A stretch of DNA of 64,000 bases, from NCBI GenBank assembly GCA_036571765.1, contig BROE01000010.1, positions 13,221,057 through 13,285,056 on the forward strand. Reading direction: 5' to 3'. A program made the translations under genes and the position numbers. This document shows positions 1-44,458 of this stretch, one piece after another. A model generated the notes under the pieces. That model saw only the letters and a list, made by a program, of their open reading frames with translations. It made no database searches and had not been told where the DNA came from. Source of the DNA: Plecoglossus altivelis (taxonomy: Eukaryota > Chordata > Actinopteri > Osmeriformes > Plecoglossidae). Each line of letters begins with the position of its first letter. Positions within the stretch are counted from its first letter, which is position 1.

Positions 1-742
1 GTGTGTGTGTGTCTGTGTGTTTTGGTGTCTGTGTGTGGATGTTCAGGTGAGTCTTTAATCTCTTGAGGATCTGAGTTCTATCTTTAGGACTGAGCCAGAC
101 TAACCCTGAGACCTATATCACCACATACACACACGTCACAAAAATAATTCTTAGTCAGAGATAAATTTAGCACACTTATAGTCCAAAGTCCTAACCCCAG
201 ACCCAGCCCTAGTCCCAGCCCTAAAACTTTCAAACATTTTTCAATCAAACAAAAGGGAACAATCATTTGCAGTATAAGTCCGGAGTTAAAAACATAGATG
301 GTCATCCAGCCGGTCAGTCATTTTACCAGGAAGTCTGTCACCTAGTCAATCAAACAATACTCACAAAGACTCGGGTTCCATCAGAGAGCTGGACTACCTC
401 TTCTCCTTTGTAGATGACAAACACACATGTTGCATAGCTACCCAGCTTCATACTAACACACACACACAGATCTTGTCTGTGATCTGACCTACACAACCAC
501 AGACTGACTGACCTGTACACAGCATTGGATAGTGATGATGATGATGCTAATCTGTTCTGTCCAGAGGATAATATCATCACATGAGAGACACAAAGAGAGT
601 CTTCAGCCAGCAAGGCTAATGTTAAGCATGTGTGTGTCCATATTGTTCCTGTGTGTGTGTCTCAGTGTCCATAACATTGGTGTGTGTGTGTCAAGATCCA
701 TTCTATTGGTGTACTAAGGTGTCTGTGTGTGCACGTTCACAC

Positions 743-33350
<32,608 letters not shown>

Positions 33351-34393
33351 TGGTACGGCAACGGTTACGGTTATATGTGAAGAAGTTTATACAGACTATA
33401 AAATCCTTGTTAGAGAAAAGTAAGGAAACCAGGTAACAACCTGTGTGTGTGTGAGAGAGAGCGCTATACCTACAGCTTCCACTGCCTTTTTGTTGACACT
33501 TGCGTGTATCACACCCGGGACGAGGAAGAGGACGACGAGAGAACGGGTCTGGCTGGGAGGAGGTGGGGGGGAGGTCTGTCATAGCGACCAGACCGAGAGG
33601 AACAGGTGGCAGGGCCATTCTAACCTCAAAATAGTGCGCGGGTATGAGGCACTACCGCGCCTGTCTGAGACGGAGGACGCCTGCGTAAAACCCGACACCA
33701 CTAACATATCAATATCCATTTCCGAATGTCTTCAATTTAGAAATACCTCCTATTGCTATCTGTTGCTCTGCAAGACCCGGTGAGATAGTTTGGTCAACTT
33801 GGGCGGCACGATTTCACTGAATGACAGCGCGGTGAGAGAGATGCTAATATTAGAGAATGAGAGCGCGCCGGCGCTCCTGACCGACTGCTGCTAAGGTGAC
33901 AACAGCCGAGGGAGGTATGTCGAAAACAGAAGCAGACTTTTTTCCTATGGCATCCACCGCCGAGTCACGATAATAAAGATGTTGTGCCACCGGATGCACC
34001 GCTGCCACCAGAAGCACCCCCTCGGCGGGAGTGCGCGCCACCCACTTGAAGTAGAAAGTGAGGGATTTCGTCTTACTATCGCAATCAAACTGAGGGGAGA
34101 CAGACATCCCACGATACATATTTTTGTTATAGAATTCAACAGATGTCTGTCAGTAATGTGTGTAAATAACAAATGTTATTCTCAAAAATCTTAAAACTCG
34201 TCATTCAACCCCTGTAGTAACGAACGCAAACCAACATTTTTGCTCTACAACATCGCATTCGGAGAATGTATTTTATTCTGAAGGTTCAAAGGATTTTAAC
34301 ATGGCTCTTTTTTATTAATGTATAGGTTGAAAAGACTCCGATTTTTATGCACTTTGTATGCGCATAGGGTGGGGCTAGTCAGAGGGAAATAAA

Positions 34394-34963
34394 CAGAAAT
34401 GTTCTCGCCATCAAATCCTTCTTGTAATATAGGAAATATGAAGGGAGGGGAGTGCCTTTCATGGCAGGCTTTGTTTTCTATTTGATGTAAAGGCAATGCA
34501 TCTTCTGCTAACTGAAACAGAGTCTGGTTGCTCATGCCAGTCCCCTCAGTGTACAGTAAGAAGCATTAGATGCTGGGATATACAGAACTGACAATAGAAG
34601 GGGGTGCCTCTCATGGCAGACTTATTCATTATTGCAGTTTATTCATTATTGCCATGAAAGGCACCCCCTGTTAACTCTGACTAGGAAGCAGTACCATTCC
34701 TAAAACTTAGTCTGGTTACTCATGCCAGGCTCCTCAGTGTATCGGAAGAAGCATTTTATGCTGGGACATACAGAACTGCCTTGACACCAAGAAGTACTTT
34801 GTGAAGATATACCTCAATAAACATTAGTAATGAAGAAACAACACCATAGCAGAAGATGTATAGACTTTACATCACATAGAAAACAAACGCTGCCATGAAA
34901 GGCACTCCCCTCCCATCATAATTCCTATATTACAAGAAGGATTTGATGGGGAGAACATTTCTG
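34394..34963. repeat. Nested inverted and direct repeat cluster
   Basis: Outer arms of about 117 bp (34394-34510 and 34847-34963) are inverted copies. Between them are two direct repeats of about 79 bp (34513-34592 and 34702-34780, sharing TCAGTGTA and TACAGAACTG) and an inner palindrome (34599-34669, GGGGGTGCCTCTCATGGCA and inverse). The motif GCCTTTCATGGCA recurs in all arms. It looks like a non-autonomous element, perhaps with self-insertion; no coding sequence. Confidence 0.85.
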
Positions 34964-35019
34964 TTGATGTTGATAAGTAGAGGTTTTAGCACTTGTCCTT
35001 GGTAGGCATTATATTTTAA

Positions 35020-35082
35020 ATATATAAACAATATATAATAATAAAATAATATAATATATATAATATATAAACATATATAAAC

Positions 35083-35120
<38 letters not shown>

Positions 35121-35245
35121 GTATATATATTTAAAATATAATATATATATATATTATATTTTTTATTATTTATTTTTTTATTTTTTTATATTATATTTTT
35201 TTAATATATATATATATATATATTATATTTTAAATATATATACAC
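35020..35245. repeat. AT-rich (TA)n low-complexity tract
   Basis: About 220 bp of TA/ATAT/AATATA repeats with self-complementary stretches; almost no G or C. Lies between dmd and tmem47. Confidence 0.9.
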
Positions 35246-35249
35246 ACAT

Positions 35250-37100
35250 AAAACAAGCTGAGGAGTAACAGGCCAGTCTCATTGCTGTCTAACAGAACAC
35301 AGACTGCTTGTTCTGTCAAACAAATACATTAAAAACAGTCAGATGTGTACCCGTTTTCGGCTCGATTGCATTTACCAGGGTCATAAATGTTGTTGAGAAT
35401 GGTGTGCCTGCTCTACCTGTCTCGAGGTGCGTACAGGAGTTCTGACACGGTTGCATGACAACCGGCAGAGGGAGCTGTCGTCACTGCGCTCTGCAAAGCG
35501 AGAAAGTCTCTATCGGTGAATTAGTTCTGAATGCTTAAGAAGAAACATGCAGTAGTTTGTTAGTGTAAAGGTCTTGATACAGGACAGTATGGCTGTAATT
35601 AGCGCTTTAATGTGAGTACAAAGAGATCAATACATTTCTCTACTAGGGCATCTAAACCATGCCAATGCACACACACACAACCACTCATTCATCCACACGT
35701 ACACTCGTTTCATCTCTCTCCAGCTCACACACCTTGCTTCTGACACACAATTTTTTACAATTTCATCCTTCTTTTACTGGGTTAACTAACAACAGAGATG
35801 CGTTAGTGTGGCAACATGTACCAGTGGAACAGCTGGATGGTCTAGTTTAACATAATCATTGTTTTCTGTCATCAATACAGAAGTTCTCACTTGTAGGAAT
35901 CAGTTGTGGATCTTAGACTGAGATCATTCAACAGGTTAATAGGTTCCACCTTGTCCCTGGAGGGAGGCGATGTCCAAGAGTTGTGACCCGGCTGGTCGGA
36001 TCCTGGTCTTGTCTACCCTGGCATCCTGGTTTGAGATCTTGGTCTGGCCTTTCTCCTAGCTTGACTTGTTACCTTGACCCTCTATTTTGGCCTCCTTAAT
36101 CGACCTCATATCTTGACCTCCTTGAATAGCCTACTTGGTCTCCTCTTAACAAGATGTCACATGATTTCCCCCTCTGGTGGGTCAGTTGGTGAGGCACACT
36201 CTGCTGCCATTGGCTAGTCAGTTCATTAGCGGTCTGTGATAAATACAAGTGCATGTTTGGGTTGTGGTTGTTGTTATGGCTGTTGCTTGTTATCAAATAC
36301 AGCACCATTACTGAAATGTATCTCTTTGGGTTGAGATTCCTATGGTATATAGTCTAGACTAGTTTCCACAATAACAAACGGCCCCAACAACAACAAAGTA
36401 TTTGTCTTTTTACAAGGCCTGAGGATCAAGTGATCAATTTCACAGTCACATCTGGAAAACACTGAGACCAATTGGATCTGAGATTTCAATAACAATCAAG
36501 AACTAAGAGATTCAGAGAGCATTCTAGCACAGACCTAAAGATTATTTGAGGACTAAGACATCTAGAAAATATTCTAGATCATAGACATCTGTATTTAAAC
36601 AGATCAAGAACGGTTCAGACCCAATAGATCTGGGAACATTCTAGAACAGCAAGAACTAGAGTCAATTCTAGAACTGAGACATTTAGAGAGCATTCTAAAA
36701 CAGAATGTCAAGGAAACATTCTGAAACATAAAGATTTAAAGAACATTCAAGTACAAAGAGAGCCAACAAAAAGGAAGAAAAAGAGAATAAATAATAAAAT
36801 CTAGGACAGATCCTGTATTTGGAGATTTTTCTTAGGTTGACAGCTATCTGTCAGGCCTGCTCCTACTACCACTGCACATCTAATTAGTCAGTAAAGGTCA
36901 GTAGTACTAGTCAAAAGTTGTAGTTATCTGTCCTCAGAAGGATTCATTCGCAATATTAGTCAGTGTTTGATACGACTTAGTAGTAGTAGTTGGTAACAAC
37001 TTCATTGTATTAGTCAGTAGTTCTGATCAGTAGTCTGGTCAGAAGTCTTAGTCAGCAGTCGTCATCAGAGATACTGGTCAGTGATGGTCAGAAGTGGTAA
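35250..37100. other. dmd-tmem47 intergenic DNA
   Basis: Mostly unique AT-rich sequence. Short degenerate repeats of the TCTAGAA/ACATTCTAG type (about 36510-36740) and of the CAGTAGT type (about 36890-37110) are visible. No gene or tRNA was found. It includes the tmem47 3' flank. Confidence 0.6.
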
Positions 37101-39520
37101 TCAGTAGTAGTCATCATAGTTGCGAGGGTTGAGGCAGTACAGGATGCCTCCCCCCAGGGAGAAGATGGTGGCCCCCCAGGCCAGACCATAACCCCAGTTA
37201 AACTCGTGGTAGATCCTCAGGCTGATGCTCTCAATGAACTTGATTGGATACAGCACCAGACAACAGCCCTGGAGAACAACTGGAGGGGAAGTAGGGAAAA
37301 GGGGTGAAGAAGGAGGGCAAGAGAGGATAGGACAGAAGGGGGAGATGGAGTAGGAGAAGAGAGAAGATGAGGTGGACAGGTGAGTGACGCACAGGTGAAG
37401 AACATGGAAGGGAGAAGGGAAAAGGAGCAGTATTAAAGTGTATAGAAGTGAGGGAAGGAGAAGGGAAGTAAGAAAAGGAGACATGTTAAGCTTAACACTA
37501 AAGATGAAAACATTTAAAACGTATTTTATGTCCAGCTACATATGATAGGGGGGGGGGGCACTGAGTAAGAGTATCAATGAGAGGAGGATATTTTGGTGGT
37601 TGGGGCCAGTTGTTAGCTGTGAGCTGAACAATAAACATGCCTTTTGTGGTATTCTTTCACACCAATGTGGTATCAGTTATTCTGATGGAGCCAGGGACCT
37701 GTGGTGTCCTATGTGACTGGACCATGACTCTGCTAGATTACACAGGCAGCCATTACACAGAAATATAACGCAAAAAATGTGGTTATGCGTGAGTGTGTGT
37801 GAGGGGGGGGGGGTTAAACTATTCCTGTGAGGGCCAGACATCCTCTCTATGGTAAGCAAAATTATAAAAGGAAAATGTCAAATTTTTGTTACATTTTCTT
37901 GGTACTCATAAATTGAAGTGCTATGTGCTGGAAGTTTAATGAGATAATGCTTAGGGTTAGAATTGTCAAAAGTTTGATATTAAACTTAAACTTATTAAAG
38001 TTAGGGTAGGTAGTGTTTTTGAGAACAATATGACCAATAAAATACAACCAATCATTGGGTTCTGACTGGACTTGCCTGTCTTACTCCCTTCAGAAGTCAA
38101 GCAGCACATTCATGTGATTTGGGGGGGAGGTGCTTGGCTTGGGAGTGGGGGTGAATATTTCGGGTTTGATAATTGAACTCAAGCAAAAGTGGCTAGTTTT
38201 TTGCAAAAGTTACTTACTCTGCCTTTAAGGTGTGTGTGTGTGTATGTATATATATATATATATATACAACCCACCTGCAGTGAACAGCATGACAGCAACA
38301 GGCCGGTGGAACTTGGTCCTGGTTCCAACACACACAGACACCAGAACCACTGCAAATGACAGCAGAACCAGTAGAGATCCGCCTAGCAACAGGGCCAGTG
38401 TGGCAATCTGCCAGTCTACAGAGGAAGATGGGGAAAATAAGAGAGGGAGGAAAAGAGAGAGAGTAGGTAGGTGGGCGAGATAAGGATAGGAGAAAGCACT
38501 TAGTGAAAAGGAACTGACAAGCCTTAATGGCTAAAAAGCATGGCTGGCAGAATACCAGACACATCTGCAGAAGGCCAAATATGTTTTAAATTAAGAAACA
38601 TGAGCAGCAACACACACTCCCATCAACAGACAGTATGCATCTTGGGGATTCCAGTTTCATCCATGTCCTTCCTGTGTACCCAGGAGGCCATGTTATCAGT
38701 GTTCATTGAGCAGCCACAAATAGAGCATATTCTCCACTGAGATGTGACCGTGGCCTACAATAAAATATTCACCAGCGTCTAGTGTTTGTGAGTGTGTGTA
38801 TGCATGTGCGTCTGTATGGAAATAGGTCACTTTCTCCTTCGAGTAACCAGGCTATGATCACTCTCTGCCTGGTAGAAGTAGCCCGTTTGACAGGCATATG
38901 GAGTTAAAAGGGCTTCAGTTCTTTGGGAATGACTGACAGACAAGCAGACACAGGTAGATCGACAGATCGCTCCGGCTCAGCTCCCAGGTACACAAGCAAT
39001 AGTGCAGTGAGCTAGACCGAAACAGAGACTGAAGCGTGATTTTTTTTCCTCTCTCAGAAAAACACGCTTTCTCTCTCTCTCTAAACACATTTATTTTAGA
39101 AGCGTGAGCTATACACTAAGCCATGCAGGCGCGCCCGTCCGTGCTTTCCTCAACATCACCAAATAACCAGTCCTCAGACAGACTTTCCGTCCTAGCTCTG
39201 ATGGTCATCTCCCACTGTCTTCCCCACCCGAATATCAGCCTGCGGTCTTGAACGAACGGCAGCGTTCTGTTTTTTGAATGGTCTCGATGCTCACCGGATT
39301 CCAACGTGCTGCTGCATTCCCAACGTTCTGACGCTGTCGGTTTCCAGCATGCTTCCCACAGAGACAGGTAGTACTGGTTGTCCGCCGTAACCCACGCAGG
39401 GCTCAGCACGGCGCCAACGTCAAGGCACAGCGCGAGGAACACGCAAACAAGCCCTACCAACTTTAGAGGCGTCAACTGCGAGGCGTGCGCCTCCTCCGTC
39501 TCGGTAGTGGACGAGGACAT
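37101..39520 (-). CDS. tmem47: Transmembrane protein 47 (claudin-like four-pass protein)
   Basis: Complete gene in three exons: 39295-39520 (ATG at 39518-39520), 38275-38415 and 37101-37279 (TGA at 37101-37103). Lengths 226, 141 and 179 nt join in phase to 181 codons plus stop, the same length as human TMEM47. Hydrophobic segments: TM1 (LVGLVCVFLALCLDVGAV), TM2 (IATLALLLGGSLLVLLSFAV), TM3 (PVAVMLFTAVVLQGCCLVLY) and TM4 (GYGLAWGATIFSLGGGILY). The first extracellular loop has W(x)ACW...W.C, the cysteine pair typical of the PMP22/claudin fold. The C-terminus is LNPRNYDDYY. Family members sit at cell junctions. Intron 2 carries a possible TTAA-flanked element beside exon 2. Divergence from mammals is mainly in the first 15 residues and the first loop. 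Confidence 0.96.
37995..38228. mobile_element. Possible TTAA-flanked miniature DNA transposon
   Basis: About 230 bp bounded by TTAA at 37995-37998 and 38225-38228. The inner ends are imperfectly inverted (AGTTAGGGTAGGTAGT against AGGCAGAGTAAGTAAC, about 10 of 16 matching). TTAA targets suggest a piggyBac-type origin, but the repeats are weak. In tmem47 intron 2, ending about 45 bp from exon 2. Confidence 0.35.
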
Positions 39521-39770
39521 TGTGACCCCGTCGCAGCTGGTTGCTGGTCTTTGTCGCGACTCTTCAATCCCCTCAGTGATCCGTGTTTACATATAGCGGG
39601 CTCTGAAATGATGAGAGCCGCCGCCGCCGCCGTAGCCAGTGTGCCTGCGCTGCGCTGTTGACGATACCAGCGCTCCAGACCATCCATTACAGCAGTGACG
39701 TAATGACAGAATCTCAAAGACGCACCTGCGCGGTCTTGGGCTCCCGGAAGAGGAGAGTGCTCTGAACCAA
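39521..39770 (-). promoter_or_regulatory. tmem47: CpG-rich tmem47 promoter region
   Basis: Upstream of the tmem47 ATG the DNA is rich in CG dinucleotides and includes a short GCC trinucleotide run (about 39617-39633). This fits a CpG-island promoter that also covers exon 1 (39295-39520). No TATA motif was identified; the extent is approximate. Confidence 0.45.
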
Positions 39771-40423
39771 GTGGGGTGGCTGAATGTGTGCGTAGAGTGA
39801 TCCATAGAAGAGGCGGTTGTATACTACATACACACATTCATTGGGGTTGTAGGGTTGGAATCCTGCCATAGGTCATGCTGCTAGGTGACGTTCTCTGGTT
39901 CCCATAATACTCAGCTGCAGCTACTGTGCAGAGACTATTCTGGGATGTTGGGAAGAATATTATGGTCAGTATTAGCATATTTTATATCCACCCTGCTAAT
40001 AATTTCCTCTCACAATAGACATTTTAGATAAGGATACCTGGTACAGCAACACACAGACACTACTTATTAGCTAGGATTTAGTGTGTCTAAAATGTGTCAT
40101 CATGACTGGAGGACTGAATGAAATCTAAATTCAGCTGATTGTCTCCCAGGATCTCCTGGACTGTTTAGACGCACACATTCACACACACATCCTCAAACAG
40201 GCATACAAAGAAGGGCTGCAGCATTAATTATACTTCACATCAAAGACAAAGCCAGCACTGATGTGATTGGTTAATCTGCCTCTCAGGTGAAGGCTGCTGT
40301 AACTTCGCATCTCATGGGCTAACCTCACTCCTCCTCTCTTGTGTAGCTTTTATCTATCATAATTCTTTATTGTCTCTCTTCCACTCTCCTTAAACATCTC
40401 ACCTTCGCTCTTGTTCTGTCACT

Positions 40424-40462
40424 CCCCCCCCCCCCCCCCCCCCCCCCCCCACCACCACCACC
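40424..40462. repeat. Poly-C run followed by (ACC)n
   Basis: 27 consecutive C, then four ACC units. Located just beyond the presumed 3' end of cfap47. The length of a run like this is uncertain in any assembly. Confidence 0.97.
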
Positions 40463-40516
40463 AACACCCTCCTGACACGCACACAGATCAGACCAAGGCA
40501 AAGGTAAAGCTAATTG

Positions 40517-40522
40517 TTTATT
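40517..40522 (-). terminator. cfap47: Candidate cfap47 poly(A) signal
   Basis: AATAAA on the minus strand (TTTATT on the plus strand), 109 bp downstream of the cfap47 stop codon. It would give a short 3' UTR ending just before the poly-C/ACC repeat. It is the first such hexamer downstream of the stop. Confidence 0.45.
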
Positions 40523-40630
40523 CATTAGAAATACAGTCCTTCTTCTGTGACAGAGCTGGTGTGCATGTGTAGCTCAGGTTTGTGTAACCTATTGGGTTAC
40601 TGTACGTGTATGTGTGTGCGTAGCTTTGAA

Positions 40631-43071
40631 TTATTTAATATGGGCAGGGCCAGCTCTGCATCTAATGGGGGAGGAGTTAGCAAGGGCTGGAAGTTGAAGG
40701 TTTCGAGCCACAAAGTTCCGCTGGCAAATTTCAGATGGGCGAGTCCGAGAGGAACTGATCCAATTGGAGGAACCAGGAGAGAGCGGTGGGGTATACGCAG
40801 GGACCATTCCTCGCACCTCATAGGTCCACTGCATGTCTGCTGTCTGAGGGAGGAACACACAGCTGTCAATCCCAAAGGTTTCAACCAATTATTTAGCATT
40901 ACCAGTGTTAGGTCTCAGAGTGTTTGTGTGTGTGTGTGTACCTGGACCAGGAGCGTAGCGAGATGTTTCTTGCTGTACATGCTGGGAGTAAATGAAACAG
41001 TGAGCAGTGTTCCAGCCGAGCCCACAGGAAGCAGCTCTCCTGAGGGCGGATCCACCATGAACTCTCTCCCACTGCCTGGGAGGAAGCCGGCTGTGAAGGC
41101 CTCTGGGTAGCTGATACACACACACCACATACACAGAGACGGAGATTGTTTGATGAAACGTCCCTTAACGAACACAACTTCTCTCCCGTCTTGCCACACA
41201 CATACACACCTGGTCTGGCTGGTCAGGCGAAAACCTACAGCAGAGGTCTTGTGGAGCCCTCTTGTCTCAACGATGATGATGTCATCAATCTGTGGAGCAC
41301 TGGAAACCAGCCTGATGGGAAACTTCCACAGTCCTCCTGTCACACTCCGGACCACCAGCTCTGCTAAACACCTGGTCTCTCTCACACACAAACACACACA
41401 CACACACAGATGCACACACACACATAAAAAATGAGAAAAGACAGGAGGGGGAGGAGAGATTAGCATAAAACAGGAAAGGAGTAGGGTGAAAGAGATGAAA
41501 GAAGTGAGATGAGAGAGAACCGAGGGAAGAGAGAGGAGGAGTGGAGCATAGGCATGACAGAGAGGGGCAGTACCCGAGTGGTCTGTGGGGGGCGTACGTG
41601 AAACCCAGGATGAGGGAGACAATGCCAGATTGGGGGTCTCTCTGCCCCTCCAGTAGAGATAGTCACACAGCCCTCTAGCCATGCCCGTTCCTCCTCTCCA
41701 TGGTAACGTAGCTCACACAGAAAGTCCTCTTGACATACATGGTTACCTGACACACACACATTAGCAATTGACTACACGTTATACAGGCAAAGTAGCAACA
41801 AACACACACACACACCTGTGGTTGGGGTTGTATTGCCACTCTGGTCCTGGTTGTTGGCAGGGGTGGAGGATCCTGGGATGCAGGAGGTAAACAGCACCTC
41901 TATCCTCTCCTCTATCCTCCGCCCTACCTCACAGACCACCTCCGCTACAGATATACACACACACACACACACACTCACACACTCAGATGAATGCCTTTAT
42001 CCCTGAGGCTACCCTTCAGCCTGCCCCACACCACCTTTCCAGTGATAGTTGATATAATACACCAGCAATAGCTAGCTGGTATAACACAGAAGTGATAGCT
42101 GTTTTTTCTAGCAGTGATAGCTTGTTTAATACAACAGTGATAGCTAACTGATATTGGTACAGCAGTAATAGCTGGTTCAATGGAGCAGTAAGTAAGGAAG
42201 TAAGTAAAGCTTATTTATAGAGCACCTTTCACAGATACAATCATGAAGTGCTTTACAAAGTATAACCACATTTATATACAAATTAAAACAGATAAAACTA
42301 ACAAAGTAAACTTAAGCCCAATCAACTAAAAGCTTGTTTAAATAACAGTGTCTTGAGTTGCCTTTTAAAAGATTCAACAGAATCAGTCACACTGAGGCAC
42401 AAAGGCAAGGCGTTCCACAGTCTGGGGGCTACAGCCTCAAAGGACAGATCTCCCTGGGTTTTATAACGAGTCTTTGGGGCAATTAAAAGACTTTGGCCTG
42501 CTGATCGAAGGGGACAACTTGGGGAGTATATGCATAGCAAGTCAGTGATGTATTGTGGGGCCTGACCATTTAAAGCTCTAAAAGTTAAAACGAATATTTC
42601 AAAATCAATGCGAAATTTGATAGGTAGCCAGTGTAGGGAAGATTAAATAGGGTTGATGCGAGCCCGTCTGCCCAATTCTGCTAAAAACCTTGCAGCAGCA
42701 TTTTGTACTATTGATACCAGTGATAGCTGTTTTCTTTCCAGCAGTGACACTTAGTTTAATACAGAAGTAATAGATAACTGATATTGGTACAGAAGTGATA
42801 GGTGCAGTGATAGCTGGTTTAATACAGCAGTGATGGCTGTTTTTTTCCAGCAGTGATACCTAGTTTAATACAGCCATGATGGCTAACTGATATTGGTACT
42901 GCAGTGATAGATGGTTTAATACAGCAGTGATGGTTGGTTTAATACAGCAGTGATAGATGGCACATCTGTTCTAACATACCAGACTGAGAAGGTTTGGGCG
43001 GAGCCTCAGGAATCCCATGGATGGGATAAACCCAGCAGAGAGAATGAACAGGCCCATTCTCCACCGCACAC
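40631..43071 (-). CDS. cfap47: cfap47 last six exons and C-terminus
   Basis: Exons 42980-43071 (WVYPIHGIPEAPPKPSQS), 41816-41944 (VGRRIEERIEVLFTSCIPG), 41574-41746, 41210-41371 (GGLWKFPIRLVSSAPQIDD, VGFRLTSQTR), 40942-41110 (GELLPVGSAGTLLTVSFTPS) and 40631-40843 (MQWTYEVRGMVPAYTPPLS, then RNFVARNLQLPA and a stop). These match the conserved C-terminal part of mammalian CFAP47. The 41574-41746 exon needs a frame change between LEGCV and LLEGQRDPQSGIVSL. The intron between the first two exons holds a minisatellite with an inserted LINE fragment. Confidence 0.87.
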
Positions 43072-44418
43072 CTGACACATAATCAGAGACATGTTCAACA
43101 CACACAGACATGTTCAACACACACACACTGTATATCTGACACAGATTACAGCTCAACACACCCTGACTTGTCCATATGTGTGTGTTTCTGGTCCTGGTCC
43201 TGCGGGTTGTGTGTGTGTTCCTGGTCGTTCTGGTTCTGGTCCTGTTGGTCTTGGTCCTGTTGGTCCTGGTCCTGCTGGCACGGTGTACCTTCCTGGTCCT
43301 GTTGTTCCTGGTCCTGGAGAGGGTCCAGCCGGAGACAGAGCCAGGTCTTGTGAAGCTGCATGGCGTCAGGAGCATATATCACTGGAACATCCACACTGGC
43401 CCCTGCACAAACACACACTCCTGCATGCGTGTGCACACAAACACATACACGTCACTTAAAGGCATTGCACATGCATGAACACAGACAGTCTACACATGGA
43501 CACCAGTAGATGTTGTGTGAGAGGGGGAGGCTTGCAGTGACAGACCGTGAGTGTGTTTGAGGGGGACACAGAAGACCTGGCTGTCTCTCTTGACCGACGG
43601 GCAGCCCCCCCCACTGAGATCCTCATCTGGGTGGCAAGGGGCACAACATTACTCCTTACAAACATATATTGGTGTATGGGCATGTGGGTGTGTGGATGAG
43701 CACTTGTGATTGTATGTGACAGACGTGAGAGTCTGATGTGCAGCAGAGCACTGTGCTCTGTGGGATTGGTGAAGGGGACGATGAGTGAGGTGTGGGAGCC
43801 AATCAGTGACGAGACACTCAGGGGGTCCATCTTGCCTGGCAGCAGGCCCTGTCCACACAGCACAAAGCACCACTCCTTCAACTGAAAGAGAGGGAGTGAA
43901 AGAGAGTGAGAAAGAGAAGAGCAAAGATGCATGTATGAAACAAAAAAGGCAGACCGTACAGCAGGGGTGTCAAACTCCAGTCCTCGAGGGCCGCTGTCCT
44001 GAAGGTTTTCGATGTTTCCCTGCTCCAGCACACCTGAGTCTAAGGAATGGGTTGTTATCAAACTCTCTGGAAGCCTGATAATAACCCATCATTAGACTCA
44101 GGTGTGCTGGAGCAGGGAAACATCGAAAACCTTCAGGACAGCGGCCCTCGAGGACCGGAGTTTGACACCCCTGCCGTACAGTCATATAGGTACATGTAGG
44201 AGAAGTGTTTGTTTTCTGAGGACAAATGAAGGAGAGGTGTGTGTGTTACCTTAGGACGGGTGAAGGAGAGGTGTGTGTGTTACCTCAGGACAGGTGAAGG
44301 TGATGTTAGCAGAATGCTTTCCTACTCCAATAGCTGAAGGGCAAAGACGGACTGGAACTTTGATAGAGGAGTGGGGGGCTACAATGAGCTACACACACGC
44401 ACACGCACACGCACACGC

Positions 44419-44458
<40 letters not shown>

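Noticed and set aside
365..452. Exon-like segment with acceptor and gtgagt donor (LGSYATCVFVIYKGEEVVQL in one frame), left of dmd exon 29
   Set aside because: In the phase required after exon 29 it hits a stop within five codons, and it does not resemble dystrophin exon 30; treated as chance in intron 29.
40547..41110. 187-codon plus-strand open frame
   Set aside because: Antisense shadow of the last two cfap47 exons, which are supported by homology and splice phases.
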